64,000 nucleotides of DNA from Owenia fusiformis (GCA_903813345.2 CAIIXF020000001.1:34257366-34321365); one strand, 5' to 3'. Shown: positions 22,975-34,925, counted from the stretch's first letter. Made by a program: numbers and translations. The notes: generated by a model not told the origin, from the letters alone.

Positions 22975-25230
22975 AGGCATTAACATGACAAAATGTCACC
23001 ACCTAGTTGCTCACAATATTAAGTCAGATTTGAATTTCTGAGAACTTGTAAAGTCAAATTTGAACTTCTGAAAAGATGTAGATAATTTTGAAAAAAAAAT
23101 TTGGTCAATTTGAAGCAAGTTGAAAACAGACCTTTTTGACCTTTTTTGACCTTGAGAAGGTCATTAAAGGTCAAATGTCAAATCTAAAGTCAGATTTGAA
23201 TTTCTGAGAACATGTAGATGATTTTGAAAAAAAAAATTAGTCAATTTGAAGCAAGTTGAAAAAAGACCTTTTTGACCTTTTTAGACCTTGAGAAGGTCAT
23301 TGAAGGTCAAATGTCAAATCTAAAGTCAAATCTAAAGTCATATTTGAATTTCTGAGAACATGTAGATGATTTTGAAAAAAAATTTAGTCAATTTGAAGCA
23401 AGATGAAAAAATACCCTTTTGACCTTTTTTGACATTGAGAAGGTCATTGAAGGTCAAATGTCAAATCTAAAGTCAGATTTGAATTTCTGAGAACATGTAG
23501 ATGATTTTGAAAAAAAAATTTAGTCAATTTGAAGCAAGTTTAAAAAAGACCTTTATGACCTTTTTTGACTTTGAGAAGGTCATTGAAGGTCAAATGTCAA
23601 ATCTTAAGTCAAATCTAAAGTCAGATTTGAATTTCTGAGAACACATAGATGATTTTGAAATTTTTTTTAGTCAATTTGAAGCAAGTTGAAAACAGACCTT
23701 TTTGACCTTTTTTGACCTTGAGAAGGTCATTAAAGGTCAAATGTCAAATCTAAAGTCAGATTTGAATTTCTGAGAACATGTTGATGATTTTGAAAAAAAA
23801 AATTAGTCAATTTGAAGCAAGTTGAAAAAAGACCTTTTTGACCTTTTTTGACCTTGAGAAGGTCATTGAAGGTCAAATGTCAAATCTAAAGTCATATTTG
23901 AATTTCTGAGAACATGAAGATGATTTTGAAAAAAAATTTAGTAAATTTGAAGCAAGATGAAAAAATACCTTTTTGACCTTTTTTGACATTGAGAAGGTCA
24001 TTGAAGGTCAAATGTCAAATCTAAAGTCAGATTTGAATTTCTGAGAACATGTAGATGATTTTGAAAAAAAAATTTAGTCAATTTGAAGCAAGTTGAAAAA
24101 AGACCTTTTTGACCTTTTTTGACTTTGAGAAGGTCATTGAAGGTCAAATGTCAAATCTTAAGTCAAATCTAAAGTCAGATTTGAATTTCTGAGAACACGT
24201 AGATGATTTTGAAAATTTTTTTTAGTCAATTTGAAGCAAGTTGAAAACAGACCTTTTTGACCTTTTTTGACCTTGAGAAGGTCATTGAAGGTCAAATGTC
24301 AAATCTTAAGTCAGATTTGAATTTCTGAGAACACGTAGATGATTTTGAAAAAAAAATTTAGTCAATTTGAAGCAAGTTGAAAACAGACCTTTTTGACCTT
24401 TTTTGACCTTGAGAAGGTCACTGAAGGTCAAATGTCAAATCTAAAGTCAAATTTGAATTTCTGAGAACATGTAGATGATTTTGAAAAAAAAATTTAGTCA
24501 AATTGAAGCAAGTTGAAAAAAGACCTTTTTGACCTTTTTTGACTTTGAGAAGGTCATTGAAGGTCAAATGTTAAATCTTAAGTCAAATCTAAAGTCAGAT
24601 TTGAATTTCTGAGAACACATAGATGATTTTGAAAATTTTTTTTTTAGTCAATTTGAAGCAAGTTGAAAACAGACCTTTTTGACCTTTTTTGACCTTGACA
24701 AGGTCATTGAAGGTCAAATGTCAAATCTTAAGTCAGATTTGAATTTCTGAGAACACGTAGATGATTTTGAAAAAAAAATTTAGTCAATTCGAAGCAAGTT
24801 GAAAACAGACCTTTTTTACCTTTTTTGACCTTGAGAAGGTCATTGAAGGTCAAATGTCAAATCTAAAGTCAGATTTGAAGGTCAAATGTCAAATCTACAG
24901 TCAGATTTGAATTTCTGAGAACATGTAGATGATTTTGAAAAAAAATTTAGTCAATGTGAAGCAAGTTGAAAAAAGACCTTTTTGACCTTGAGAAGGTCAT
25001 TGAAGGTCAAATGTCAAATCTAAAGTCAGATTTGAACTTCTGAGAACATGTAGATGATTTAGAAAAAAATTGAAGTCAGTCTAAACAGTATTTGTTAAGT
25101 TATAGGAAGTTGTAAGAAATTGTTACAGACGCCAACCGCCGGACGCCAACCACCAACCACCAACCGCCGGACGCCGTCAAAAAAAAACGGAGACCATAAC
25201 AATATGTCACCACTTTTGGTGGTGACATAA
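22975..25230 (+). mobile_element. HINE-D copy 1 with a long 135/148-bp array
   Basis: The 5' end reads AGGCATTAACATGAC, shared by the copies at 33914 and 35263. About 14-15 units of 135 bp (some 148 bp through a 13-bp internal duplication) follow up to about 25080. Then come a CCAACCGCCGGACG-rich stretch (25128-25170) and the 3' hairpin ATGTCACCAC-TTTT-GGTGGTGACAT ending in AA at 25230. An 11-bp perfect subterminal inverted repeat joins the ends (22993-23003 and 25218-25228). Each unit carries four AGGTCA half-sites. No protein is encoded. Confidence 0.82.
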
Positions 25231-25621
25231 TAAGATCATAACTTTTATTAACTCAAAGTACATTATTTTGCTTGATATGAATTAAATAAATTCCAAGAAT
25301 TAATATGAATTGAAAGACAAATCAAAGATAATTACAGATGGTGCTAATCAAATTGCCTTCAAAATAAGGCTCCCAGATAAATGCAATGTCATGTTGCGAC
25401 TTCTTAGCCACTCTCAACCGCTCCTGGGGGAGAACTGGCAGCGCCGCTAAGTTGGACGATCGCTCCCAGTGCAGCTACATTCCAAACGCTTGGCCGAGCG
25501 GGAGGGGGCCGCCAGAAAGACAGCAATACACCAATGTCAGCCATGACTTGCAGAATAAATTCAACTAATGTCAATTACATTGATCATTGTAATAAAAAGG
25601 ATATGCGAGTGCTCAGGCTAG
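25231..25621. other. Spacer, nothing recognised
   Basis: A short GC-rich part at 25400-25520 contains a 60-codon frame, but nothing identifies it as coding. Confidence 0.35.
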
Positions 25622-25679
25622 GATGTTTCAGGGGTGTCTACAAAACAAAGACCTAAGACCTAAGACCTACAAAACTAAG

Positions 25680-26925
25680 ACCCCCCACGTTATAAAACTA
25701 AGACCCTGTTATAAAACTAAGACCCCCACGTTATAAAACTAAGACCCTGTTATAAAACTAAGACCCCCCACGTTATAAAACTAAGACCCTGTTATAAAAC
25801 TAAGACCCCCCACGTTATAAAACTAAGACCCTGTTATAAAACTAAGACCCCCCACGTTATAAAACTAAGACCCTGTTATAAAACTAAGACCCCCCACGTT
25901 ATAAAACTAAGACCCTGTTATAAAACTAAGACCCCCATATAATAAAACTAAGACCCTGTTATAAAACTAAGACCCCCCACATTATAAAACTAAGACCCTG
26001 TTATAAAACTAAGACCCCCACGTTATAAAACTAAGACCCAGTTATAAAACTAAGACCCCCACGTTATAAAACTAAGACCCTGTTATAAAACTAAGACCAC
26101 CCACGTTATAAAACTAAGACCCTGTTATAAAACTAAGACCCCCCACGTTATAAAACTAAGACCCTGTTATAAAACTAAGACCCCCACGTAATAAAACTAA
26201 GACCCTGTTATAAAACTAAGACCCCCCACGTTATAAAACTAAGACCCTGTTATAAAACTAAGACCCCCCACGTTATAAAACTAAGACCCTGTTATAAAAC
26301 TAAGACCACCCACGTTATAAAACTAAGACCCTGTTATAAAACTAAGACCCCCCACGTTATAAAACTAAGACCCTGTTATAAAACTAAGACCCCCCACGTT
26401 ATAAAACTAAGACCCTGTTATAAAACTAAGACCCCCCACGTTATAAAACTAAGACCCTGTTATAAAACTAAGACCCCCCACGTTATAAAACTAAGACCCT
26501 GTTATAAAACTAAGACCTCCCACGTTATAAAACTAAGACCCTGTTATAAAACTAAGACCCCCCACGTTATAAAACTAAGACCCTGTTATAAAACTAAGAC
26601 CCCCCACATTATAAAACTAAGACCCTGTTATAAAACTAAGACCCCCCACGTTATAAAACTAAGACCCTGTTATAAAACTAAGACCACCCACGTTATAAAA
26701 CTAAGACCCTGTTATAAAACTAAGACCCCCCACGTTATAAAACTAAGACCCTGTTATAAAACTAAGACCCCCCACGTAATAAAACTAAGACCCTGTTATA
26801 AAACTAAAAACCCCCACGTTATAAAACTAAGACCCTGTTATAAAACTAAGACCCCCACGTTATAAAACTAAGACCCTGTTATAAAACTAAGACCACCCAC
26901 GTTATAAAACTAAGACCCTGCTATA
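25680..26925 (+). repeat. 42-bp minisatellite, left arm
   Basis: Each 42-bp unit is a dimer of a 23-mer (TTATAAAACTAAGACCCCCC plus ACG) and a 19-mer (TTATAAAACTAAGACCCTG). Around 29 units are present with very few substitutions; phase is kept over 420 bp intervals (26230 and 26650). Confidence 0.92.
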
Positions 26926-27055
26926 AGAATCAGTCACCGTGCCTTGCTCCTCTGCTCGCTGTGTTCCCCAGTAACATACAACAGCGGATTATATAAAAAT
27001 GGACTGTAACAAATACCCGGATTTGTAATTTTTTAAAAAAGTAATTTTTTGATAT

Positions 27056-27192
27056 CACGATTTATGCCCGGCATAAAAAGTGATGTCCCATTTTATGCTG
27101 GCATAAAAAGTGATATCCCATTTTATGCTGGCATAAAAAGTGATGTCCCATTTTATGCTGAGCATAAAAAGAGATACTCCATTTTATGCTGG
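27056..27192 (+). repeat. 30-bp palindromic repeats in the foldback core
   Basis: Four units of about 30 bp contain TTTTATGCTGGCATAAAA, itself a palindrome, followed by GTGATGTCCCA. They occur only on the left side of the core and have no mirror copy on the right. Confidence 0.8.
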
Positions 27193-27894
27193 TATTGTTT
27201 TGGAAGTGATGTTTAATGGTAGTTCAAGATTTAAGACCCATCATTCTGGCACAGATTGCTGAACCATTGTTAGTTAAGAATTCCTAATAGAATTAAGAAT
27301 TATTAGCTGAAACTGAGTTGTTTTGCCCAAGCAAACAATTTTCCAACTTGTAGTTCAACTTCTTCTGTCTATTTGTTGACAGTCTGTGATGTCGTCATCA
27401 ATCATCACAATAGAAATGAGGTAATTCACGATGACATCACAAAGTACTCTGATGACATCATCAATCATCACAATGGAAACGAGATAATTCATGATGACAT
27501 CACAAGGCATCTCTGTCATAGATAGAACTCTGCCACATTTCTTAGAAATCAAACTTCTATGTGACATCATAGATAATCTCACTGTCACAGATAGAATTCA
27601 CCTAATTCCCATTGTGATGATTGATGGTGACATCACAGACTGTCAACACATATAGACAAAAATGAATTTCAAATGCATATTGGGATATTGTTTGCTAGGA
27701 CAAACAGAACAGTTTCAGCTATTAATTCTTAATTCTATTAGGAATTCTCAACTAAAATAAGTTCAGCAATCTATGTGAGAAAGATGGGTCTGAAATCTTG
27801 AACCACCATGTTACTAGGGAAAACAAGGGTCAGTGGCAAGACTACCATATGTGTATGTTACTAGGGTAAACAAGGGCCAGAGGCAAGACTACCA

Positions 27895-28135
27895 TGTGTA
27901 GAATCTTTATGTTAGTGGGGAGAATCTGTATATTAGAAGGGAACACAAGGACCAGAAGCAAGACTACCTTTTGTAGAATCTTTATGTTAGTGGGGAGAAT
28001 CTGTATATTAGAAGGGAACACAAGGACCAGAAGCAAGACTACCTTTTGTAAAATCTTTATGTTAGTGGGGAGAATCTGTATATTAGAAGGGAACACAAGG
28101 ACCAGAAGCAAGACTATCTTTTGTAGAATCTGTAT
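27895..28135 (+). repeat. 75-bp tandem repeats in the foldback core
   Basis: Three units of 75 bp (AATCTTTATGTTAGTGGGGA ... GGACCAGAAGCAAGACTA) start near 27901, 27976 and 28051. Because 75 is a multiple of 3 they keep long frames open on both strands (about 117 codons each), which are not genes. Confidence 0.85.
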
Positions 28136-28214
28136 GTTACTAGGGAAAACAAGGCCCAGAGGCAAGACTACCTTGTGGCGAGCAGAGCAAGGCACGGTGA
28201 CTGATTCTTATAAC

Positions 28215-29560
28215 AGGGTCTTAGTTTTATCACGTGGGGGGTCTTAGTTTTATAACAGGGTCTTAGTTTTATAACGTGGGGGGTCTTAGTTTTATAACAG
28301 GGTCTTAGTTTTATAACGTGGGAGGTCTTAGTTTTATAACAGGGTCTTAGTTTTATAACGTGGGGGGTCTTAGTTTTATAACAGGGTCTTAGTTTTATAA
28401 CGTGGGGGGTCTTAGTTTTATAACAGGGTCTTAGTTTTATTACGTGGGGGGTCTTAGTTTTATAACAGGGTCTTAGTTTTATTACGTGGGGGGTCTTAGT
28501 TTTATAACAGGGTCTTAGTTTTATAACGTGGGGGGTCTTAGTTTTATAACAGGGTCTTAGTTTTATTACGTGGGGGGTCTTAGTTTTATAACAGGGTCTT
28601 AGTTTTATAACGTGGGGGGTCTTAGTTTTATAACAGGGTCTTAGTTTTAAAACGTGGGGGGTCTTAGTTTTATAACAGGGTCTTAGTTTTATAACGTGGG
28701 GGGTCTTAGTTTTATAACAGGGTCTTAGTTTTATAACGTGGGGGGTCTTAGTTTTATAACAGGGTCTTAGTTTTATAACGTGGGGGGTCTTAGTTTTATA
28801 ACAGGGTCTTAGTTTTATAACGTGGGGGGTCTTAGTTTTATAACAGGGTCTTAGTTTTATAACGTGGGAGGTCTTAGTTTTATAACAGGGTCTTAGTTTT
28901 ATAACGTGGGGGGTCTTAGTTTTATAACAGGGTCTTAGTTTTATAACGTGGGGGGTCTTAGTTTTATAACAGGGTCTTAGTTTTATAATGTGGGGGGTCT
29001 TAGTTTTATAACAGGGTCTTAGTTTTATTACGTGGGGGGTCTTAGTTTTATAACAGGGTCTTAGTTTTATAACGTGGGGGGTCTTAGTTTTATAACAGGG
29101 TCTTAGTTTTATAACGTGGGGGGTCTTAGTTTTATAACAGGGTCTTAGTTTTATAACGTGGGGGGTCTTAGTTTTATAACAGGGTCTTAGTTTTATAACG
29201 TGGGGGGTCTTAGTTTTATAACAGGGTCTTAGTTTTATAACGTGGGGGGTCTTAGTTTTATAACAGGGTCTTAGTTTTATAACGTGGGGGGTCTTAGTTT
29301 TATAACAGGGTCTTAGTTTTATAACGTGGGGGGTCTTAGTTTTATAACAGGGTCTTAGTTTTATAACGTGGGGGGTCTTAGTTTTATAACAGGGTCTTAG
29401 TTTTATAACGTGGGGGTCTTAGTTTTATAACAGGGTCTTAGTTTTATAACGTGGGGGTTCTTAGTTTTATAACAGGGTCTTAGTTTTATAACGTGGGGGG
29501 TCTTAGTTTTATAACAGGGTCTTAGTTTTATAACGTGGGGGGTCTTAGTTTTATAACAGG
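28215..29560 (-). repeat. 42-bp minisatellite, right arm
   Basis: This is the inverted counterpart of the left arm, about 31-32 units reading GGGTCTTAGTTTTATAAC in plus orientation, giving regularly spaced G6 and G3 runs on the plus strand. Confidence 0.92.
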
Positions 29561-29605
29561 GTCTTAGGTCTTAGGTCTTTGTTTTGTAGACACCCGATGT
29601 TTCAG

Positions 29606-30657
29606 GTTAGGTTATGAATTTGAAATAAGCTGATGAGTTTTACATTTTAGATATTGTTTCTGCTTTGAACATGAAATTTAGCATGGAATTACATGAATTA
29701 GAATGAAAGGAAGGATGATAAGCTTACCAAAACAATGATTTATCCAAATAATATCCTAATTATATCCAATTAATATGATCTAATCCATGAAATGATGATA
29801 AAACGCCAGAATCTAGGACTACATGTTGTGCCTGCAAAATCCCAGCAGAAGAGACAGTTGGTTCGAACTGAGCATGAAACTAAAATTTCACTGACATGAA
29901 CCTATTAGCTTAAAAGTATTACATGAGAAAACAAACTGAGAAATTCTCTGGCTTCTACTAATAGGTGTGAACTGTTAAAACATACAGGGCTTGACAATTA
30001 ATATATAAGATACAAGATTTGTCTAAATAAAGTGAGATAATTACAAAATGATTACAAATCTAGCATTTGATTGGAATAAAAGTAACGGCACAAAAATATT
30101 ATATATTGGTGGGTCGTTACAAACAAAATTAACTTAAAGGGACCCACCACCATGGTCACATGATCAGTCATGTGGAGGTAAGCTCTCAGTTGAAATAAAA
30201 GCACTGTCCTCCTTTGATTTCTGTGAAAAGTAGCTAATACCCTCACACACTACTATACCCCCATACTGTATCCTGTATTCCTTTAAAAGAAGTACAGGCT
30301 ACAGGGAAGTTGCAAATGGAGGACGTTTGTTTATTTCCATAGTTCTGAATGTATACTAGATTTTACACATATATAGGTAGTGTTCTACTATACATTGTAT
30401 AGATTCATCGAGCAGTTTGCAACGTATTATTACCAGAAAAGCCTAATGGACAAAGATAGAGAATGCCCGCTCCATTTGCAACTTAACCGTACCCTGTATC
30501 ATTTTTAAATGTGGTCACGTGGTAGGGTAGTGTGCTCATGCATTGGTCAGTTTGTGTGTCACACGACTAATCCATACCATATGCTTCATTCAACATATTT
30601 TATGCTATTGAGCTGCATATATAAACAGTACTTTGCAACTAAGGTCATACAGTACTT
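29606..30657. other. AT-rich spacer, nothing recognised
   Basis: Short frames exist, but none has splice context or a recognisable domain. Confidence 0.4.
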
Positions 30658-30839
30658 GCCCGTAGCCAGCTTTTACCAGGGGGGGGAGCTTTTCTCCAGG
30701 GGGGGGGAGCTTTTTCACAATTTTGGCTAAAAATCATGCGAAAAACTCTCAGAATGGTGAAAAACTGCATGATTTTGAAAGAATTTCTGGCCAGGGGGGG
30801 GGAGCGGAAGCTCCCCCAGCTCCCCCTCTGGCTACGGGC
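30658..30839. mobile_element. Short TIR element with G-rich arms
   Basis: A 182-bp element is bounded by the perfect 12-bp inverted repeat GCCCGTAGCCAG (30658-30669 and 30828-30839). G7-G9 tracts lie inside both ends. No clean target duplication is visible. GCCCGTAGCCAG tips next to poly-G are common at MITE ends in marine invertebrate genomes, from general experience. Confidence 0.55.
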
Positions 30840-31870
30840 CTGCAGTATACTTACCCCTTGCAAATTGTAATTTATTGAATTCACAGTAAACCCATCAATT
30901 TTTAAGAAAACAAAGAATATTGTTCTCATGGATCTATTATTTATGTTAGACTAACTATGAAAATATAAATATGAAATAATATGTTAGCTTGAAGTCATAT
31001 ATAAGATGAAAATATATGTTCATGCATTTGCATTTTTCCAAAGGGAATATTCCCATGTAAGTAAATACAGGTGCAATATATAATTTATATGTATATCTAT
31101 GTCATCTGTCTATACATGCGCGTATAGCCTAGTGTTACATGTGAACAAGATGGTTCTGGAAAGAAATGAGCGTGTCAGATTTGCTAATAAGCCACATACA
31201 CCACAAAAGCAAGACCAATTTGAAAGTAAGTTCATTATTCTCAAGGGTACACTTCAAGTGAAAGCTACATTGCTACAGGGTGGCCTATCATTCTGAGACA
31301 AATGTATTATCCAACGATTGTGATTTTCGAAGCTAAAATATGATATCTTGAGCAGATGGAAATACATTCCCATGAGATATGTATACATAGTCAAAAGTGA
31401 TAACTATTTATTGAGTGTAATGAAATGTATCCTTCGCTAACTGCTTTTGTTTGAGATAATTATCATGAAATATTTTTAAATTAATTTTTATGTGTGTCAT
31501 TGATCCTAATCCACCCTGTAGTCTGGTGTTTGTAGAGCATTGCGACTCGTACAACTTATTCTCACAAATATCAAACCTCATTTACTAATTAATTTTTTGT
31601 GTGAATATGAAGAGTCCAAGCATTGCTTTTTTATGTTTATTGTATAGCCATATTTAGCCTTGATATCCATGATTTTTTAAAACAAAATCTCACCGTTAGA
31701 TTTCGAGCTATTCATGTTTACTCATTTTTCTAATTGGAAAACAATGCAAAAGAAAAAAATTGAAATTCTAAGACGGTGAAAAATCATTAAAAAATACACA
31801 GATTCAGAATCCAGCAAGCATTTCCCTTATTCCTCTCCGTTAAGAAGTTTTGTAAGGTGTCGGGTCCCTT
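30840..31870. other. AT-rich spacer, nothing recognised
   Basis: The 65-codon frame at 31099-31296 has no supporting splice or domain evidence. Confidence 0.4.
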
Positions 31871-31872
31871 TA

Positions 31873-33320
31873 AAACAGGAATCTTATCGACAGAAGGTTT
31901 AAGGCAAATGGTCCAAAAGTGGATTTTGCAAGACAGATGGACAAATCAATGTTAACTAAAATGGCTGAAAATAAAAAAATGGATATAATTTTTTGCTGAT
32001 TTTTCGTAACAAAATTATTTTATACATCTACTTTTTACATTGACATGGATTTTTACAATGTAGGACACTTGAAATTATTTGTAAAGCTAGGAAATGAGTC
32101 AAAAGTGAATTTCACGAGACAAAAATGGCGGCCATTTTGAAAATAGGCGAGCTTTTGAACCAGGAGTCATAGGGGAGTTTTCTGTATTGATGTTGAACAA
32201 AAACAACTTAAAACAGGAATCCTATCCACAGAGGTTTTAAAACTGCCACTGTTGTTGACGGAAAAGTGGATTTCGCGAGTCAGATGGACAAATAAATGTT
32301 AACTAAAATGGCTGAAAATAAAAAAATGGATATAATTTTTCGCTGATTTTTTGTAACAATATTATTTCATTTATCTACTCTTTACATTGACATGGATTTT
32401 TACAATGTAGGACACCTGAAATTATTTGTAAAGCAAGGAAATGGGTCAAAAGTGAATTTCGCGAGACAAAAATGGCGGCCATTTTAAAAATAGGTGAGTT
32501 TTTGAACCAGGAGTCATAGGGGAGTTTTCTGTATTGATGTTGAACAGAAATAACTTAAAACAGGAATCCTATCGACAGAAGGTTTAAGGCAAATGGTCCA
32601 AAAGTGGATTTGCGAGACAGATGGACAAATCAATGTTAACTAAAATGGCTGAAAATAAAAAAATGGATATAATTTTTTGCTGATTTTTTGTAACAAAATT
32701 ATTTCATACATCTACTTTTTACATTGACATGGATTTTTACAATGTAGGACACTTGAAATTATTTGTAAAGCTAGGAAATGAGTCAAAAGTGAATTTCGCG
32801 AGACAAAAATGGCGGCCATTTTGAAAATAGGCGAGCATTTGAACCAGGAGTCATAGGGGAGTTTTCTGTATTGATGTTGAACAGAAACAACTTAAAACAG
32901 GAATCCTATCCACAGAGGTTTTAAAACGTGCCACTGTTGTTGACGGAAAAGTGGATTTCACGAGTCAGATAGACAAACCAATGTTAACTAAAATGGCTGA
33001 AAATAAAAAAAATATGGATATAATTTTTCGCTGATTTTTTGTAACAAAATTATTTCATATATCTTCTCTTTACATTGACATGGATTTTTACAATGTAGGA
33101 CACCTGAAATTATTTGTAAAGCTAGGAAATGGGTCAAAAGTGAATTTAGCGAGACAAAAATGGCGGCCATTTTGAAAATAGGCGAGCTTTTGAACCAGGA
33201 GTCATAGGGGAGTTTTCTGTATTGATGATGATGGCATCACGGACAGACGGACGGACGGACGGACAGACGGACAGACAAACGGACAAGTGAGTGATTGCAA
33301 AAGCTCACCAGGTGAGCTAA
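31873..33320 (+). mobile_element. HINE-A, second copy
   Basis: Four units of 337-348 bp start near 31873, 32210, 32558 and 32896. They alternate between two types, so the true period is about 685 bp. The array ends in a (GGAC)n microsatellite (33241-33286) and the hairpin AGCTCACCAGGTGAGCT followed by AAAAAA at about 33318. The 5' end lacks an inverted match to the hairpin and seems truncated. Confidence 0.78.
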
Positions 33321-33913
33321 AAAAGCTGAGGTCAGTTAAGCTATATTGTCCAAGGAAGACATGTCTAGCTTCTCATAGAGATAACTACATATGTTTTAAT
33401 CGATCGAAATTGTGTTGAGACCATTTGAAGGGCATATATGGTATGAGATACTGGGCATATGGTATGAGATGCTGTATTTTGAGCAATGATGTCTCAAGCA
33501 GAGAAAAATTTGGAAATTTTTTATGACGCACACAGTATACAGATCATGACCATGACAAGCCAAAAATAATCATACAATCATATTTGTATCTTTAATATTT
33601 TCACAAATAATCATTGTACCATTATCTGAATTTTTGTGGACTGAACTGCAATAATAAAGATAATTGAATAAAAAGAAAAATGTTCCAATTTTTATTGGCC
33701 CACCCTGTATGTCCGTGAGCGAGCACCTTTCAGGACTTTTGTTGTTAGGGGCCACTTCACTGCCTCGGCCGCTGAGTATGGTCGAATCACGTCAACCAAC
33801 GGGTGGGATTGCTCTCTTGTTCAAGAACAGAAAGATGTGCTGAGTATCAGAATGCATATAACAGTATAATCCAGGCTTACTTTCAAGGTGCATTTATCAA
33901 CTAGAATTAGACG
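33321..33913. other. Spacer with a solo mariner-type terminus
   Basis: A GGCCCACCCTG tip next to TA lies at about 33698-33710 and reads as a right terminus of a mariner-type element. No partner terminus was found. A GGGCATATGGTATGAGAT block is duplicated at 33430-33470. Confidence 0.45.
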
Positions 33914-34575
33914 AGGCATTAACATGACAAAATGTCACCACCTAGTTGCTCACAATATTATTAGTTCAAACTAAGTCAGATTTGAATTTCTGAGAACTCT
34001 GGAGATGATTTTGAAAAAATGGTCAATTTGAAACAAGTTGTTTGACCCTGAGAAGATCATTGAAGATGAAATCTTAAGTCAGATTTGAACTTTTGAGAAC
34101 TTGATGATTTTGAAAAAATGTGTCAATTTGTAGCTGAAATTTGAAGTTGAAAAAATAACCATGACCTTGAGAAGGTCATTGAAGGTCAAATCTTTTTTTA
34201 CCTTGAAAATGTCATTGAATGTCAAAACCATATTCAGATTTGAATTTTTGAGAACTTGTAAATGATTTTGAAAAAAAATTGGTCAATTTGAAGCAAGTTG
34301 AAAAAAGACCTTTTTTCAACTTTTGTTTGACCTTGAAAGGTCATCAAAGGTCAAATCTTAATTCTAGAGTCAGATTTGAACTTCTGAAAACTTGTAGATG
34401 ATTTTGAAAAAATTTGAAGTCAGTCTAAACAGTATTTGTCAAGATATTGGAAGTTGTAAGAAATTGTTAGAGATGCTGATCGCCAACTACCAACCGCGAA
34501 CCACCAACAGACAACCGTCAATCGCCATCACAAAAAATGGAGACCATAACAATATGTCACAAGGTGGTGACATAA
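33914..34575 (+). mobile_element. HINE-D copy 2
   Basis: It shares the 5' end AGGCATTAACATGAC and the 11-bp subterminal inverted repeat (33932-33942 and 34563-34573) with copy 1. It has only four or five diverged units, then an AACCGCGAACCACCAAC stretch and a 3' hairpin in which the left stem is shortened (ATGTCAC-AAGGTGGTGACAT). Confidence 0.8.
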
Positions 34576-34824
34576 AAAACAGCAACTCCCAGGAGTATGT
34601 ACATTACAGTAACTATCATACTGCTGAGTTTGATCCGTTCATTGGTCCCAGTTTGACACTACTGGCACTACTCATCAGCTTAAGCAGAAAAAAAAAATAT
34701 TCTCTTCCAAATCATTTTTATGAATAAGATTTCCAAATGTCTCAAACAATGTTGTCAAAATTTTAGTGAATCAGTCCATGAAGTTGAATATGATTGTCTC
34801 TGTCAGATTGTATCCTAGCTACAG

Positions 34825-34925
34825 TTAGTGTATGTTGAATTCGTACATACTGCTAGGGGATGACCTTGCAATAGCTCCTTTCTTTTTACCCCCCTTTCCC
34901 TTCTTACGCTTTCTTGAGCCTGTAC
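34825..34925 (-). CDS. Putative last coding exon of a minus-strand gene
   Basis: On the minus strand a strong acceptor (CTTGTTCCTTCTTCAG) precedes GT, then 32 sense codons and TAA. The peptide is very basic at first (SRKRKKGKGGKKKG) and ends SMYEFNIH. The two leading bases complete a codon with the single trailing base of the exon at 45915-46051, giving one continuous frame. The intron between them would be about 11 kb and is filled with HINE-D, HINE-C and palindromic elements. The basic stretch could be a nuclear localisation signal or nucleic-acid contact tail. The protein family is not recognised. Confidence 0.55.

Larger units (their letters stand above)
25632..29595. mobile_element. Foldback / Mutator-like element, nearly 4 kb palindrome
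   Basis: The element begins GGGTGTCTACAAAACAAAG and ends with its exact complement. It is flanked by a perfect 10-bp duplication, GATGTTTCAG (25622-25631 and 29596-29605). The arms (25632 to about 26970 and about 28165-29595) are inverted copies made almost wholly of a 42-bp repeat. The core (about 26970-28165) is also partly palindromic: blocks around 27224-27400 pair with 27600-27800. A 9-10-bp target duplication and very long TIRs fit the Mutator/foldback group. No transposase is encoded, so it must be mobilised in trans. Confidence 0.85.

Noticed and set aside
22991-25230. Array of U1-like or tRNA-like RNA genes in the HINE-D units
   Set aside because: No cloverleaf, A/B box or Sm-site pattern could be found in the unit.
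27842-28247. Overlapping 117-codon frames on both strands
   Set aside because: They arise from the 75-bp tandem repeat, whose length is a multiple of three; the protein is a simple repetition with no domain.
25680-29560. Regular repeats resembling a CRISPR array
   Set aside because: The 42-bp unit is a continuous tandem repeat without unique spacers, lies in a eukaryotic-type sequence and forms the arms of a transposable element.
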